Source: Viridibacillus soli (lineage in GTDB: Bacteria; Bacillota; Bacilli; Bacillales_A; Planococcaceae). From it: DNA of 64,000 bases. Below are positions 27,406 to 36,415 of this stretch, piece after piece; positions within the stretch are counted from its first letter, which is position 1; each line of letters opens with the position of its first letter. The notes below the pieces were generated by a model, which saw only the letters and a list, made by a program, of their open reading frames with translations, ran no database searches and had not been told where the DNA came from. Made by a program: the position numbers and the translations under genes. Where the stretch lies: contig NZ_JAEOAH010000004.1 in NCBI RefSeq assembly GCF_016612995.1, positions 62,001-126,000 of the forward strand. Reading direction: 5' to 3'.

Positions 27406-29552
27406 GTAAGCCAAATTTTAAAGAAGTTAATATTGAAGAAGTATTAAAGGCAGATCAAATCGTAAAAGAAGACACAACATTCATGACAAATGAAGGCATC
27501 GAAGTGAAGTCAACTTATACGGAGCAAGATCTTGAAAACTTAAGCCATTTAAAAGACTGGCCAGGTATTGCACCGAATACTCGTGGACCTTATCCAACAA
27601 TGTATGTCGGTCGTCCTTGGACAGTACGTCAATATGCAGGTTTTTCTACAGCTGAAGAAAGTAATGCGTTCTATCGTCGTAACTTAGCGATGGGGCAAAA
27701 AGGCCTCTCTGTTGCATTCGACTTAGCAACACACCGAGGATATGATTCTGATCACCCTCGCGTTACAGGGGATGTTGGTAAAGCCGGTGTAGCGATTGAC
27801 TCGATTGAAGATATGAAAATTCTATTCGATGGTATTCCTCTAGATCAAATGTCAGTTTCTATGACAATGAACGGTGCGGTATTACCAATTTTAGCGTTTT
27901 ACATCGTTGCAGCTGAAGAGCAAGGTGTGTCACCAGACAAATTAGCTGGTACGATCCAAAATGACATTTTAAAAGAATATATGGTGCGTAATACATATAT
28001 CTATCCACCAGCAGTATCGATGAAAATCATTGCAGATATTTTCGAGTTTACTTCAAATTCCATGCCTAAATTTAACTCTATCTCAATTTCTGGTTACCAC
28101 CTGCAAGAAGCAGGTGCAACGGCAGATATTGAACTTGGTTATACTTTAGCAGATGGTCTTGAATATGTACGTACAGGTTTACAAGCAGGAATCGATATCG
28201 ATTCCTTCGCACCGCGTCTATCGTTCTTCTGGGCAATTGGTATGAACTACTATATGGAAGTTGCGAAAATGCGTGCAGGTCGCCGTATTTGGGCACAAAT
28301 GATGAGCACGTTCGATCCTAAAAACCAAAAAACATTAGCGTTACGTACACACTCACAAACTTCTGGATGGTCATTAACTGAACAAGATCCATTCAACAAC
28401 GTGACACGTACTTTGATCGAAGCAAACGCTTCTTCAATGGGTCATACACAATCATTGCATACGAACGCTCTTGATGAAGCCATTGCACTACCGACTGACT
28501 TCTCAGCTCGTATCGCTCGTAACACGCAATTATTCTTGCAAGAAGAAACGTTAATGACAAAAGTAATCGATCCATGGGGCGGTTCTTTCTATGTTGAAAA
28601 ACTAACAGATGAACTGATGAAAAAAGCATGGGAACATATCGAAGAAATCGAAGAGCTTGGTGGCATGGCGAAAGCGATTGAAACAGGTCTTCCGAAAATG
28701 AAAATTGAAGAAGCAGCTGCAAAACGCCAAGCTAAAATTGACTCTAAAGCCGAAACAATTGTCGGCGTAAACAAATTCCGTCTTGCGGAAGAAGAACCAA
28801 TTGATATTTTAAACATCGATAATACGATTGTACGTCAAAAACAAATCGACCGTATTAACGAAATGCGTGAAAATCGTGATGAGGAAGAAGTACAACGCTT
28901 ACTTGCTCGTATCACAAAAGCGATCGAAACTGGAGAAGAAAACTTATTAGTATGTGCAGTTGATGCAGCTCGTGCCCGCGCAACACTAGGTGAAATTTCG
29001 GATGCCATTGAAGTTGTTTCAGGCCGTCATAAAGCCATTATTCGTTCAATTAGTGGCGTTTACAGTGCGAACTTCTCAAATGAAGAGGAAATTCGTGAAG
29101 TAAAAGAAATGGCTGATGGGTTCTTAGAAGACGAAGGTCGTCGCCCACGTATTTTAATCGCTAAAATGGGTCAGGATGGTCATGACCGCGGTGCGAAAGT
29201 AATCGCTACAGCATTCGCTGATCTTGGTTTTGATGTTGATATTAGTCCATTATTCCAAACACCGGCTGAAACTGCAGCAATGGCTGTAGAAAATGATGTT
29301 CACGTTGTTGGTGTAAGCTCACTTGCAGCAGGTCACAAAACATTAGTACCTGAACTGCGTGATGAACTGAAGAAAATAGGCCGAGAAGATATTCTAATCG
29401 TAGTTGGTGGGGTAATCCCAGCACAAGATTACCAATTCTTATATGACAATGGCGCTTGTGCAATTTTTGGACCAGGTACAGTAATTCCTGTTAGTGCACA
29501 AAAAGTAATTGAAGAAATCTATAGAAAATTAGGTTATGAGGAAGTGGTATAA
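27402..29552 (+). CDS. mutB: Methylmalonyl-CoA mutase large (catalytic) subunit
   Basis: 716 residues, normal length. N-terminal TIM-barrel domain ([46 protein letters not shown]) and C-terminal cobalamin-binding domain (~580-716) with the DxHxxG motif as DGHDRG, His594 being the lower cobalt ligand, then GVSSLAAGH and GGVIP. It interconverts (R)-methylmalonyl-CoA and succinyl-CoA by adenosylcobalamin radical chemistry. Codon use is highly biased, as in a well-expressed gene. Two bases separate it from meaB. Confidence 0.95.
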   Translation: MSKPNFKEVNIEEVLKADQIVKEDTTFMTNEGIEVKSTYTEQDLENLSHLKDWPGIAPNTRGPYPTMYVGRPWTVRQYAGFSTAEESNAFYRRNLAMGQKGLSVAFDLATHRGYDSDHPRVTGDVGKAGVAIDSIEDMKILFDGIPLDQMSVSMTMNGAVLPILAFYIVAAEEQGVSPDKLAGTIQNDILKEYMVRNTYIYPPAVSMKIIADIFEFTSNSMPKFNSISISGYHLQEAGATADIELGYTLADGLEYVRTGLQAGIDIDSFAPRLSFFWAIGMNYYMEVAKMRAGRRIWAQMMSTFDPKNQKTLALRTHSQTSGWSLTEQDPFNNVTRTLIEANASSMGHTQSLHTNALDEAIALPTDFSARIARNTQLFLQEETLMTKVIDPWGGSFYVEKLTDELMKKAWEHIEEIEELGGMAKAIETGLPKMKIEEAAAKRQAKIDSKAETIVGVNKFRLAEEEPIDILNIDNTIVRQKQIDRINEMRENRDEEEVQRLLARITKAIETGEENLLVCAVDAARARATLGEISDAIEVVSGRHKAIIRSISGVYSANFSNEEEIREVKEMADGFLEDEGRRPRILIAKMGQDGHDRGAKVIATAFADLGFDVDISPLFQTPAETAAMAVENDVHVVGVSSLAAGHKTLVPELRDELKKIGREDILIVVGGVIPAQDYQFLYDNGACAIFGPGTVIPVSAQKVIEEIYRKLGYEEVV

Positions 29553-29554
29553 TC

Positions 29555-30640
29555 ATGAGCCACAACAAAGAGATGGACGATGGTGCATTATTTGTAATGG
29601 ATGGTATCGCCGCAACGCATGATGGAATGGAACACTCTAGTAGAAAAAGATTCCGTAAAAAAAACAATGATGATATCAATATCGCAGAGCTTGCTAAGCA
29701 AGTTTGTGCTGGTTCAAGACTCCATTTATCAAAAGCCATTACTCTTTTGGAAAGTACAAATAACTACCACAAAGAAAAAGGACAAGAATTATTACAAGAG
29801 CTATTGCCTTATACTGGGAAAAGTATGCGTGTTGGTATTACAGGTGTCCCTGGAGCGGGTAAGAGTACTTTTATCGAAGCATTTGGAGGCAAATTATGTG
29901 ATATGGGACACCGTGTGGCTGTACTCGCCATCGATCCAAGCTCGAGCCTAACGGGTGGTAGTATTTTAGGGGATAAAACACGTATGGAAGAGCTTACGCG
30001 AAATCCACGTGCCTTTATTCGACCCTCTCCATCCTCTGGTACGCTTGGTGGTGTACACAAAAAGTCACGTGAAACAATGCTATTATGTGAGGCAGCAGGT
30101 TACGATATTATTTTGATTGAAACAGTCGGTGTTGGACAAAGTGAAACGATTGTCCGCGGCATGGTCGACTTCTTCCTATTACTCGTTCTCACTGGAGCTG
30201 GTGATGAGCTGCAAGGTATGAAGAAGGGGATTATGGAGCTTGCAGATACGATTGTTGTTCATAAAGCGGACGGTGATAACATGCGCCAGGCGAAGAAAAC
30301 TGTTGCGGAATACAAACAGTTCCTGCATTTCCTACAACCAGCGACACCAGGTTGGACAACGCAATCTATGCCCGTATCCTCTTATGAAAATAAGGGCTTA
30401 GAAAAAGTATGGGAAACGATTTTACAATTCAAGGAAATCTGTGTAGAAAATGATCACTGGTTAACTCGCCGCAGTGAACAAACAACAGAATGGTTCCGCT
30501 CCATGATCACGGACCACTTAATTGATTCGTTCTATGGACAACCTGAACGTAAACAACAGGTAAAAGATTTAGAGAGTCAAATATTAAATGGCCAATTAAC
30601 TGTTACACAAGGCGTCGGCCAATTATTTCATAAACCATAA
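29555..30640 (+). CDS. meaB: MeaB, GTPase chaperone of methylmalonyl-CoA mutase
   Basis: 361 residues. P-loop GVPGAGKST at ~97, Walker B-like region IDPSSSLTGGSILGDKTRM, the switch ILIETVGVGQSE, and the base-recognition motif as HKADGDN, where NKxD is standard, so Asn is replaced by His. The N-terminus has an extra ~45 polar residues before the conserved helical part (ELAKQVCAGSRLHLSKAITLLE). MeaB protects and reloads the mutase with adenosylcobalamin using GTP. It is directly coupled to mutB and followed by a terminator. Confidence 0.9.
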   Translation: MSHNKEMDDGALFVMDGIAATHDGMEHSSRKRFRKKNNDDINIAELAKQVCAGSRLHLSKAITLLESTNNYHKEKGQELLQELLPYTGKSMRVGITGVPGAGKSTFIEAFGGKLCDMGHRVAVLAIDPSSSLTGGSILGDKTRMEELTRNPRAFIRPSPSSGTLGGVHKKSRETMLLCEAAGYDIILIETVGVGQSETIVRGMVDFFLLLVLTGAGDELQGMKKGIMELADTIVVHKADGDNMRQAKKTVAEYKQFLHFLQPATPGWTTQSMPVSSYENKGLEKVWETILQFKEICVENDHWLTRRSEQTTEWFRSMITDHLIDSFYGQPERKQQVKDLESQILNGQLTVTQGVGQLFHKP

Positions 30641-30667
30641 GCATCATTCATTAGTTATTTGCTATTC

Positions 30668-30703
30668 AAAAAGGACCGTTGAATGAATCGAAGGTCCTTT
30701 TTA
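30668..30703 (+). terminator. Terminator of mutA-mutB-meaB
   Basis: Stem AAAAGGACC/GGTCCTTTT with a 13-base loop. Confidence 0.85.
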
Positions 30704-30807
30704 CTTTGAGAATTTATTAATTACATTTGATGATCACTTCAATACTGTACTTATGACTTAAATTGATTCATCATAAAATAGTATATTTTTAGGAATTAGG
30801 TACATTC

Positions 30808-31215
30808 ATGAAGAGAAAATTATTGTGGAGTGCCATATCAGTATTGTGTCTCTGCGGAGTGGGGGTTTATTTTGCTTTGCAATTAAAACCGTTGCCTGCA
30901 TCTGCTATTGAAATTCATCAAGCAAGTATTTTTTGATCAATCGATGGTTCGCAATTAAATATTGATGGCTCTGTAAACAGACCTTTTTATTCGTATGAAG
31001 GTAAAAAGGTGGAAATTATCGAAAATAAACTGTATATACAAGTTGAAGGTAAAGTTGGTAAGAACGACAATCCAAGATTTGAAATTGTTGAAGACAAAAG
31101 TGATTGGGCAAGTATTAGTAAAATCTATGTATATGAAGATAATAAGAAGAATGGCACCCTTATTTATCCAACGAATAATATGTGCGGGGATCCACGATTT
31201 TATCAAAACTATTAA
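30808..31215 (+). pseudogene. Secreted or membrane-anchored protein with one in-frame stop
   Basis: ATG 30808 starts a signal-anchor segment (KRKLLWSAISVLCLCG, then VYFALQLKP). The frame is interrupted by a single TGA at 30934-30936 and then continues in the same frame for 92 codons (SIDGSQLNIDGSVNRPF, KVEIIENKLYIQVEGKVG, CGDPRFYQNY) to TAA 31213-31215. Total 134 codons. The C-terminal part looks like a small beta-sheet domain. No family recognised. A single nonsense change suggests recent loss. A GGAATTAGG stretch precedes the ATG as a weak ribosome site. Confidence 0.6.
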
Positions 31216-31249
31216 AATGATAGGATTTCATTAATTTTAAACAAGAGCT

Positions 31250-31278
31250 TTGAAATGCATCTATACTCCTGTTATAGT
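31250..31278 (+). promoter_or_regulatory. Sigma-A promoter of brxB
   Basis: TTGAAA (31250-31255), an exact 17-bp spacer, and TATAGT (31273-31278), 31 bp before the brxB start. Confidence 0.75.
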
Positions 31279-31308
31279 AAAGGTAGAAGTTGAAAGGAGC
31301 GTTACAAC

Positions 31309-31749
31309 ATGAACATGGATTATGATTTATTTATGAAAGATATGTTGGTTCAAGCACGCGGTGAAATGACTGCAAATGGTTATGAAGAATTAACAACACC
31401 TGTAGAAGTAGATGAGGCTTTCAAACGCCCTGGAACGACTCTAGTTATGGTTAACTCAGTATGTGGCTGTGCAGGCGGTATTGCACGTCCATCAGCAGCA
31501 CATGCGGTTCATTATGATAAACGCCCAGACCACTTAGTAACGGTGTTTGCTGGACAAGATAAAGAAGCAACTGCTCAAGCACGTATGCACTTTGGAGAAG
31601 ATCATTTACCATCATCACCATCATTTGTTTTATTAAAAGATGGTCAAACAGTAGCTGAAATTGGACGTCACGAAATTGAAGGACATGATCCAATGTCAGT
31701 TATTACTAATATTCAAGCATTATTTGAAGAATACTGCGAAGAAGTTTAA
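31309..31749 (+). CDS. brxB: Bacilliredoxin BrxB (YqiW/YphP family)
   Basis: 146 residues with a thioredoxin-like fold and the family active site CGC at residues 52-54 ([14 protein letters not shown]). [19 protein letters not shown] and [13 protein letters not shown] match the family closely. It removes bacillithiol from S-bacillithiolated proteins in the cytoplasm under oxidative stress. The place behind the bkd region and before yqjA matches B. subtilis yqiW. Good AAAGGAGCG ribosome site, own promoter, own terminator. Confidence 0.95.
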   Translation: MNMDYDLFMKDMLVQARGEMTANGYEELTTPVEVDEAFKRPGTTLVMVNSVCGCAGGIARPSAAHAVHYDKRPDHLVTVFAGQDKEATAQARMHFGEDHLPSSPSFVLLKDGQTVAEIGRHEIEGHDPMSVITNIQALFEEYCEEV

Positions 31750-31758
31750 TCCTATATT

Positions 31759-31800
31759 GGCTGTCTCACATGTCATAATTGACAATGGAGACAGCCTTTT
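31759..31800 (+). terminator. Terminator of brxB
   Basis: Stem GGCTGTCTC/GAGACAGCC with further internal pairing (TGTCA/TTGACA) and a T-run. Confidence 0.85.
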
Positions 31801-31832
31801 AACGTTTTAATATGAAAAGGGGAGAGATGTTA

Positions 31833-32825
31833 GTGAAAGGATTTTCAATAGGCTATCGTACGCTAAAGACAGCAATTGGTGCAGCAGTTTCCATTGGATT
31901 AGCACAATTTTTTGGCTTAGAATTCTTTACTTCCGCTGGTATTTTAACCATTCTATGTATTCAAACGACGAAAAAAAAATCAATGAATGCCGTTTATACG
32001 CGAGCTCTCGCTAGTATTGTTGGTATGATAATGGCTTTCTTTTTCTTTGAAGGAGTGGCGTACCATCCATTAGTTCTTGGTTGCATGATCCTCCTCTTTT
32101 TACCGATACTTGTCATGTTAAAGGTGACACCTGGCTTCGTATCGAGTGTAGTTATTATTTTACATATTTTTCACAACGCAGATTTTACCGCAGATTTGTT
32201 AGTGAATGAATTATTATTAATGCTTATCGGATTTGGCACTGGCTTGGCAGTTAATATGTATATGCCAGATATTCAACATCGATTAAACAAATATCGTATC
32301 CGCATTGAAGAATTATACAGTGTTATATTTGTTGAAATTGTGAAATATTTAAGGGATGGCGATACAAGTTGGGATGGGAAGGAATTAGTAGAGGCAAATG
32401 AAGTGATCAATCGCGGTAAATCTTTAGCTTATCAAGATGTTGAAAATCACTTATCTCGTCGAGAAGATTTGTATTATATGTATTTTGACGTTCGTGAACA
32501 GCAGCTTGAGATTATAGAACGAGTATTACCTAAAATCACCAATTTGCCAGTAATCGTAGAGCAGGCGGAGCTAGTAGCGGATTTCATGGAAGATTTGTCA
32601 CAAAATGTTCACTCAGGAAATACCGCGAGTAAATATCGAGAAAAATTAGATGCAGTGAAGGTGGATTTTGCCAAGTTATCACTACCATCAACGCATGAGA
32701 ACTTCTTAGCGATGGCGTCTTTATATCAGTTTATCGAAGAAATGGACCATTACCTTGCCATTAAGCAGACTTTTAAGGGATTAAATCCGTCACATAAGCG
32801 TTTTACAAAGAATGAGAAACGTTAA
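31833..32825 (+). CDS. yqjA: YqjA-like aromatic acid exporter family membrane protein
   Basis: GTG 31833 is preferred because AAGGGGAG lies 8-9 bases upstream; in-frame ATGs at 31812 and 31827 precede or touch that site. 330 residues: about four to five N-terminal membrane helices (KTAIGAAVSIGLAQFFGL, ALASIVGMIMAFFFFEGVA, LVLGCMILLFLPILVML, LLLMLIGFGTGLAVN), then a ~190-residue helical cytoplasmic domain (DUF939/FUSC-like). The integration site of the island lies in its last codons: from ~32733 on, the sequence is that of the island, which supplies a replacement C-terminus (FKGLNPSHKRFTKNEKR). The displaced native end is at 54.77-54.86 kb. Confidence 0.9.
   Translation: MKGFSIGYRTLKTAIGAAVSIGLAQFFGLEFFTSAGILTILCIQTTKKKSMNAVYTRALASIVGMIMAFFFFEGVAYHPLVLGCMILLFLPILVMLKVTPGFVSSVVIILHIFHNADFTADLLVNELLLMLIGFGTGLAVNMYMPDIQHRLNKYRIRIEELYSVIFVEIVKYLRDGDTSWDGKELVEANEVINRGKSLAYQDVENHLSRREDLYYMYFDVREQQLEIIERVLPKITNLPVIVEQAELVADFMEDLSQNVHSGNTASKYREKLDAVKVDFAKLSLPSTHENFLAMASLYQFIEEMDHYLAIKQTFKGLNPSHKRFTKNEKR
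32733..32752 (+). repeat. Left attachment site (attL) of the island
   Basis: The 20-bp word ATCGAAGAAATGGACCATTA inside the 3' end of yqjA is repeated exactly at 54775-54794. Similarity continues rightward beyond the core at both ends, because the island carries its own version of the yqjA tail. Confidence 0.85.
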
Positions 32826-32879
32826 AAATAGACTAGTCCCCCAAAAAGTCCCCCATTTTTAATGAAAAATGAAAATGTA

Positions 32880-33511
32880 TCACATTTGAAGTGCGTTTTT
32901 GAATACTACAAGTGGTACATTTTTGTTTTCTTCAGATGCGTGTGCGTAAACTTTTAAAACCATTTCCGATGAGTCCCCCAGACGATTTGCAACTGTCACC
33001 ATATCAATACCACTTGCAATTAAAATAGATGCATGAGTATATCGCAAAGTGTGTGGTTGTACGTGAAAGCCTAATTGTTTACCAGCAGAGTTAAAATTAG
33101 TTCTTGTCGATGAAATACCAATCCCATCTAAATTTAACTTAGATATAAAAAATTGAGCATCTTTTTTAAAAGGAATACCTACAGATAGTTTTAATTCTTT
33201 GCAATAAGCTGCATTTCTTTTAAGGGTAGATACAACTGTTTCGTCAATAGGTATTTTTCGATAGCTGTTTAATGTCTTAGGTGTTCCAACGCCAAATGAG
33301 CCTCTCGTTTTATTAATATTTACAATCCCTGTTTCAAGATCCACGTCACTCCACGTTAACGCAAGTGCTTCACCTATTCGCATCCCTGTGAAAGCTAGTA
33401 AATTTGCAATCGTGTATTGTGTAACGCTTCTTCGTTTCATTAAATCGGGGAAGCGTTTTAACTGATCCACACTAAGAACATTCGGTTCTATATCTTCATA
33501 CTCTTTTACAG
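32880..33511 (-). pseudogene. int: Tyrosine recombinase (phage integrase), catalytic domain only
   Basis: Coding text runs from ~33511 (VKEYEDIEPNVLSVDQLKRF) to the stop at 32880. Catalytic residues are visible: Arg in TGMRIGEALALTWSDVD, His-x-x-Arg in PHTLRYTHAS, and nucleophile Tyr in KVYAHASEEN. The N-terminal arm-binding and core-binding domains (~170 residues) are missing, and the text stops where the Rep remnant begins. The position right at attL fits the enzyme that inserted the island. The truncated protein from ATG 33470 would be 196 residues and is probably inactive. Confidence 0.85.
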
Positions 33512-33893
33512 TTTAAAAAGACTGAACGTGTATCGATTTGCGCTGAAATTTTGGAATTTGATATTACTGATGAAGGATGAATGAAATTAGCGAGAACATG
33601 GTTTTGTAAAGCACCATTATGTCCGATTTGTAACTGGAGGAAAACGATGAAATGAAGTGTGCAAACAACGAAGATTGTTTCCGAAGTGATTCGACAAAAA
33701 CCAGTCGCACGTTGGTTGTTTTTAACGTTGACGGTGAAAAATGTGTTTGACGAAAAACAATTAATTGAATTTAGATGATACAGAGGATGGGGATCTTGTT
33801 CACGTGGATGATGAAAAAAGTGATGAAAAAGAAAAAGCTTATTCCATTGTGGCGCAATGGAATTGGAAAGTGCAAAATTATTTTATTCGATAA
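33512..33893 (+). pseudogene. Rolling-circle plasmid replication protein remnant (pUB110 RepU type, Rep_1)
   Basis: Readable segments in order: FKKTERVSICAEILEF, a TGA, TWFCKAPLCPICNWRKTMK (cysteine-rich region), TTKIVSEVIRQKPVARWLF and LTLTVKNVFDEK in a shifted frame, a large internal deletion (the catalytic HUH and Tyr region is gone), then NLDDTEDGDLVHVDDEKSD and SIVAQWNWKVQNYFIR to the stop at 33893. The order and words match Rep proteins of pUB110-like plasmids. About 130 of ~330 codons remain. A plasmid was probably once joined to this locus. Confidence 0.8.
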
Positions 33894-33997
33894 ATTATGT
33901 GTATATGGTTACAATTAAATTAAATTTGGAATTATTTAACAAAATACGATAGAATATATTGTGTAAGTTAAAATTAATAGAGGAGGTAATACATATT

Positions 33998-34429
33998 ATG
34001 AAATTTGGTAAGTTTTTAATTATTTTAAGTTTAGTAACTGCGTTAACTGTGGCTTTTGTAATTCCTAGTGAAACTTTGGCTGCAGAAAATGATGTAATAG
34101 AAACTGATTTGCAAGTAAAACAATTATCTGAACAAGAAATGCAACAGTTAGCTTTAAGATTGAATGCATTATACGTTAATGAGAATTCAGGAAATACAGG
34201 TTCTGGAAATCACGTGATAGAAACCAGAGGATTAAAATCGAAAGCAGCGCTTAAAGTAGCTGAGATGTTAATAAAACCGGGTAATAAACCAGTTAATACT
34301 TTAGAGGATTTTGGATTATTAGATGCTGCGGCAGCGAAAAGTTTTAAAAAGGTAACAGGTAAAGTAGGGAAATTCGTAGAATCACTTGCAAGTGCTGAAG
34401 ATGATGCAGCAGATTGGATTTTCCTATGA
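33998..34429 (+). CDS. Secreted protein, candidate toxin of a two-gene unit
   Basis: ATG 33998 is chosen for GAGGAGG upstream; the in-frame ATG at 33959 lies before it. 143 residues: signal peptide (KFGKFLIILSLVTALTVAF, SETLAAEND with cleavage near LAA), a variable region, then a conserved-looking C-terminus (RGLKSKAALKVAEMLIKPG, AAAKSFKKVTGKVGKFVESL). The layout resembles the SAR2788-type putative toxin family of Firmicutes. The stop overlaps the next gene by 4 bases (ATGA). An AT-rich promoter region lies upstream. Toxin function is inference. Confidence 0.6.
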   Translation: MKFGKFLIILSLVTALTVAFVIPSETLAAENDVIETDLQVKQLSEQEMQQLALRLNALYVNENSGNTGSGNHVIETRGLKSKAALKVAEMLIKPGNKPVNTLEDFGLLDAAAAKSFKKVTGKVGKFVESLASAEDDAADWIFL

Positions 34430-34719
34430 GTTTTGTAGATATTCCAAATACAACCCAAGAAGTAAGAGGTATTATTTACGATATTTTTGCAACTTATAAC
34501 ATAATATTACTTGATAGAAAACATGAACCTGTATTAAATATAATAAGAGAAGAATATAATTATCTGGAATTACCTGATTTGGATGATAAAAAAATAAAAA
34601 TAAAATTGTCATCTTTATTTGAAAACGAATGGAGTGTTTCGTTAGAAGAAGTTATCAAAGAGTGTAAAAAAGATGATATATTCTTGGGAATCGTTAAATA
34701 TCTAGATGAAGAAAGATGA
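34426..34719 (+). CDS. Cytoplasmic partner, candidate immunity protein
   Basis: 97 residues from ATG 34426, which overlaps the stop of the secreted gene (ATGA), so translation is coupled. No signal peptide or membrane helix; a small acidic alpha/beta protein (VDIPNTTQEVRGIIYDIF, DRKHEPVLNIIREEYNY, ENEWSVSLEEVIKECKK). I do not recognise the family. A small cytoplasmic protein tightly coupled to a secreted one is the usual arrangement of an immunity gene. Confidence 0.55.
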   Translation: MSFVDIPNTTQEVRGIIYDIFATYNIILLDRKHEPVLNIIREEYNYLELPDLDDKKIKIKLSSLFENEWSVSLEEVIKECKKDDIFLGIVKYLDEER

Positions 34720-34751
34720 AGGATAAGTGTCAACGGTAAGAGGAGAAAAAA

Positions 34752-35033
34752 GGCTGTCCTTTAAGGGCTGCAGTGAAGCGTTTCTCACATTCTCCACATA
34801 CATAACGTCGTTTTCGATAGTAAATAACACTTAATCGTTCAAACTATTTCAAGTGTTTAATCTTCTGTATACGGTAATCATGCACTTTACGCGTCAACGC
34901 CCCACAAGATGGACAAACCTGTTCATTGATTGGCATTTCTATATGGATAGCTATGTGTGATTCTCTTTTATACACGTTTGTGATAGGTAAAGCCTTCAAA
35001 TCCTTGCTTTTTCATGTTAAAGTTCATTTGCAC
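34752..35033 (-). pseudogene. ISL3-family transposase, N-terminal fragment
   Basis: Minus-strand text reads MNFNMKKQGFEGFTYHKRV, a frameshift, HIAIHIEMPINEQVCPSCG, ALTRKVHDYRIQKIKHLK, a TAG where Trp is expected, then FERLSVIYYRKRRYVCGECEKRF. The two CxxC pairs are the zinc finger at the start of ISL3 transposases. It ends abruptly near 34752 and no terminal repeats are visible. Confidence 0.8.
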
Positions 35034-35171
35034 GACACTCGCTTTCTACTTATTTCTCGACAATTCAAGTATAAAGAAATCGCAGTGTTCGTGCATTTTT
35101 TGTCTTCAATTGTTTGAAAACCCCAACAAATATTATAGAACCTTTTTATTGATGAAAAGGAGATGGAGAGA

Positions 35172-35314
35172 ATGAAGAATTGGGCAGATGAATTGTTAGT
35201 TGAATATAAAGAAGGTAAAAAAGCGTCGCACCAAATGAAAGCTAATCTTCATGAGGATAATTTCTGGATGAGACGCAAATCAACAGCATGGTCGAGAGCA
35301 TGACATTTGTCTAA
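35172..35314 (+). pseudogene. Phage sigma-like/late regulator remnant
   Basis: ATG 35172 with AAAGGAGATGGAG upstream. Reads MKNWADELLVEYKEGKKASH and QMKANLHEDNF, then shifts frame to DETQINSMVESMTFV and stops. The start matches small regulators found in Bacillus and Lysinibacillus prophages, normally ~150 residues. Only the first third is left. Confidence 0.55.
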
Positions 35315-35507
35315 AGATGCTCATGGATATTTTCATTTTATAACCAGTCATTACTATCATGGCGGTGAGCAAGCAGGTCCATATATATCATCTATAGCAA
35401 ATTTTCCTTCTGAACAAGAAGCAATTATAGGTGCAAGAAGACAAATATTTTCAGTTTATGATCCGGCAGATATAAATGTTGTTTGGATAGAAAATGAGTC
35501 GTTCTAA
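35307..35507 (+). CDS. C-terminal fragment of an unknown protein
   Basis: The 66-codon open frame (from TTG 35307) reads HGYFHFITSHYYHGGEQAGP, SSIANFPSEQEAIIGARRQIF, VYDPADINVVWIENESF. It starts inside the previous remnant without a ribosome site, so it is probably the end of a gene whose start was deleted. No family recognised. A terminator follows at once. Confidence 0.35.
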   Translation: MSKDAHGYFHFITSHYYHGGEQAGPYISSIANFPSEQEAIIGARRQIFSVYDPADINVVWIENESF

Positions 35508-35513
35508 TATTGA

Positions 35514-35535
35514 AGCATCCTTCGGGGTGCTTTTT
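35514..35535 (+). terminator. Terminator
   Basis: Stem AGCATCC/GGGTGCT with a TTCG tetraloop and T-run. An almost identical copy follows the next small gene at 35.9 kb. Confidence 0.8.
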
Positions 35536-35702
35536 ATTGCTCTGACACAAACGAATACTTTGCTGACCAAAACCCTTATTGGATGGCGTTCGTTTGTTGG
35601 AGGGTGAAATATTAATTATTTAAAAAAATAAAAAGGGTTTTAAAGAATTAACTATAATATAACAAATATGGGTAAATATTAATTTGTTGGAGGGTGATAT
35701 TA

Positions 35703-35876
35703 ATGAAAAAGAAAAAGTCAATGTTTCCTATCGTAGGCGCTCTACTAGTTTTGAGTTTATCGTTTGCTACAAGTGCAAGTGCGGGTTCTGTTTCAAAACC
35801 ACATCTGGATGGAGGAGGAGGTGGACCTATTAGTAAACCACCAAAGTGTGATAATAGAGGTAACTGTCCAATTTGA
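35703..35876 (+). CDS. Small secreted peptide (57 residues)
   Basis: ATG 35703 follows TTGGAGGGTG. Signal peptide MKKKKSMFPIVGALLVLSLS followed by FATSASAGS, with a clear AxA site. The mature ~30 residues are rich in Gly and Pro and hold two cysteines: SKPHLDGGGGGPISKPP and CDNRGNCPI. The 20-bp segment around its ribosome site is duplicated 100 bp upstream (~35583), so a first copy of the gene may have been lost. Possible roles are a peptide signal or a small bacteriocin; neither is proven. Own terminator downstream. Confidence 0.65.
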   Translation: MKKKKSMFPIVGALLVLSLSFATSASAGSVSKPHLDGGGGGPISKPPKCDNRGNCPI

Positions 35877-35898
35877 GCTTAATTATAACGAAACACTT

Positions 35899-35920
35899 AG
35901 CATCCTTCGGGGTGCTTTTT
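35899..35920 (+). terminator. Terminator of the small secreted peptide gene
   Basis: Same stem and TTCG loop as the copy at 35.5 kb. Confidence 0.8.
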
Positions 35921-35971
35921 ATTTTGATCAAATTAAGCAATTAGCATAATGAGGTGAGGCCATAGATTGAG

Positions 35972-36415
35972 ATGAAGTTTACAGATAAGCAATTGGCGTT
36001 CATGGATGTATACATGGTGGATTTAAACGCTACATAGGCAGCTATACGAGCAGGTTACAGTGAAAGGACTGCAAGGTCACAAGCAAGCCAATTGTTGGCA
36101 GATGTTGGCATTCTCGCGCGTATAGTGGAAATGAAGAAGACACGAGCAGATAGATTGAATCTTGATGCCTATTGGGTGCTTAAAAGGTTGATGGATATAT
36201 CAGAACGTGCTATGCAAGTGGAGGCAGCAATGGAATTTGACTACGATTCAAAAAGTCTTGTTCCAACAGGGGAATTTCAGTTTGATAGTGCTGGAGCGAA
36301 CAAAGCTACAGAATTAATCGGCAAACACTTAGGAATGTTCAAGGAAACAGTTAAACATGAAGGTTCGATGAATGTTATCTTTATTGATGATATTGGTGAT
36401 GGCGATGAAACGTAA
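35972..36415 (+). pseudogene. terS: Phage terminase small subunit with one in-frame stop
   Basis: ATG 35972, preceded by GAGGTGAGG farther up. Reads KFTDKQLAFMDVYMVDLNAT, TAG at 36035-36037 where Gln is expected (NAT-Q-AAIRAGYSERTARSQ), then continues in frame for 125 codons to TAA 36413. The helix-turn-helix (TQAAIRAGYSERTARSQAS) and the GxxL-type helical core are typical of PBSX-like small terminases that recognise the phage pac or cos site. The next gene starts inside its end. Confidence 0.8.

Noticed and set aside
30934-30936. TGA read as selenocysteine
   Set aside because: No selenocysteine insertion element is apparent, no selenoprotein family fits, and neighbouring genes show ordinary nonsense changes.
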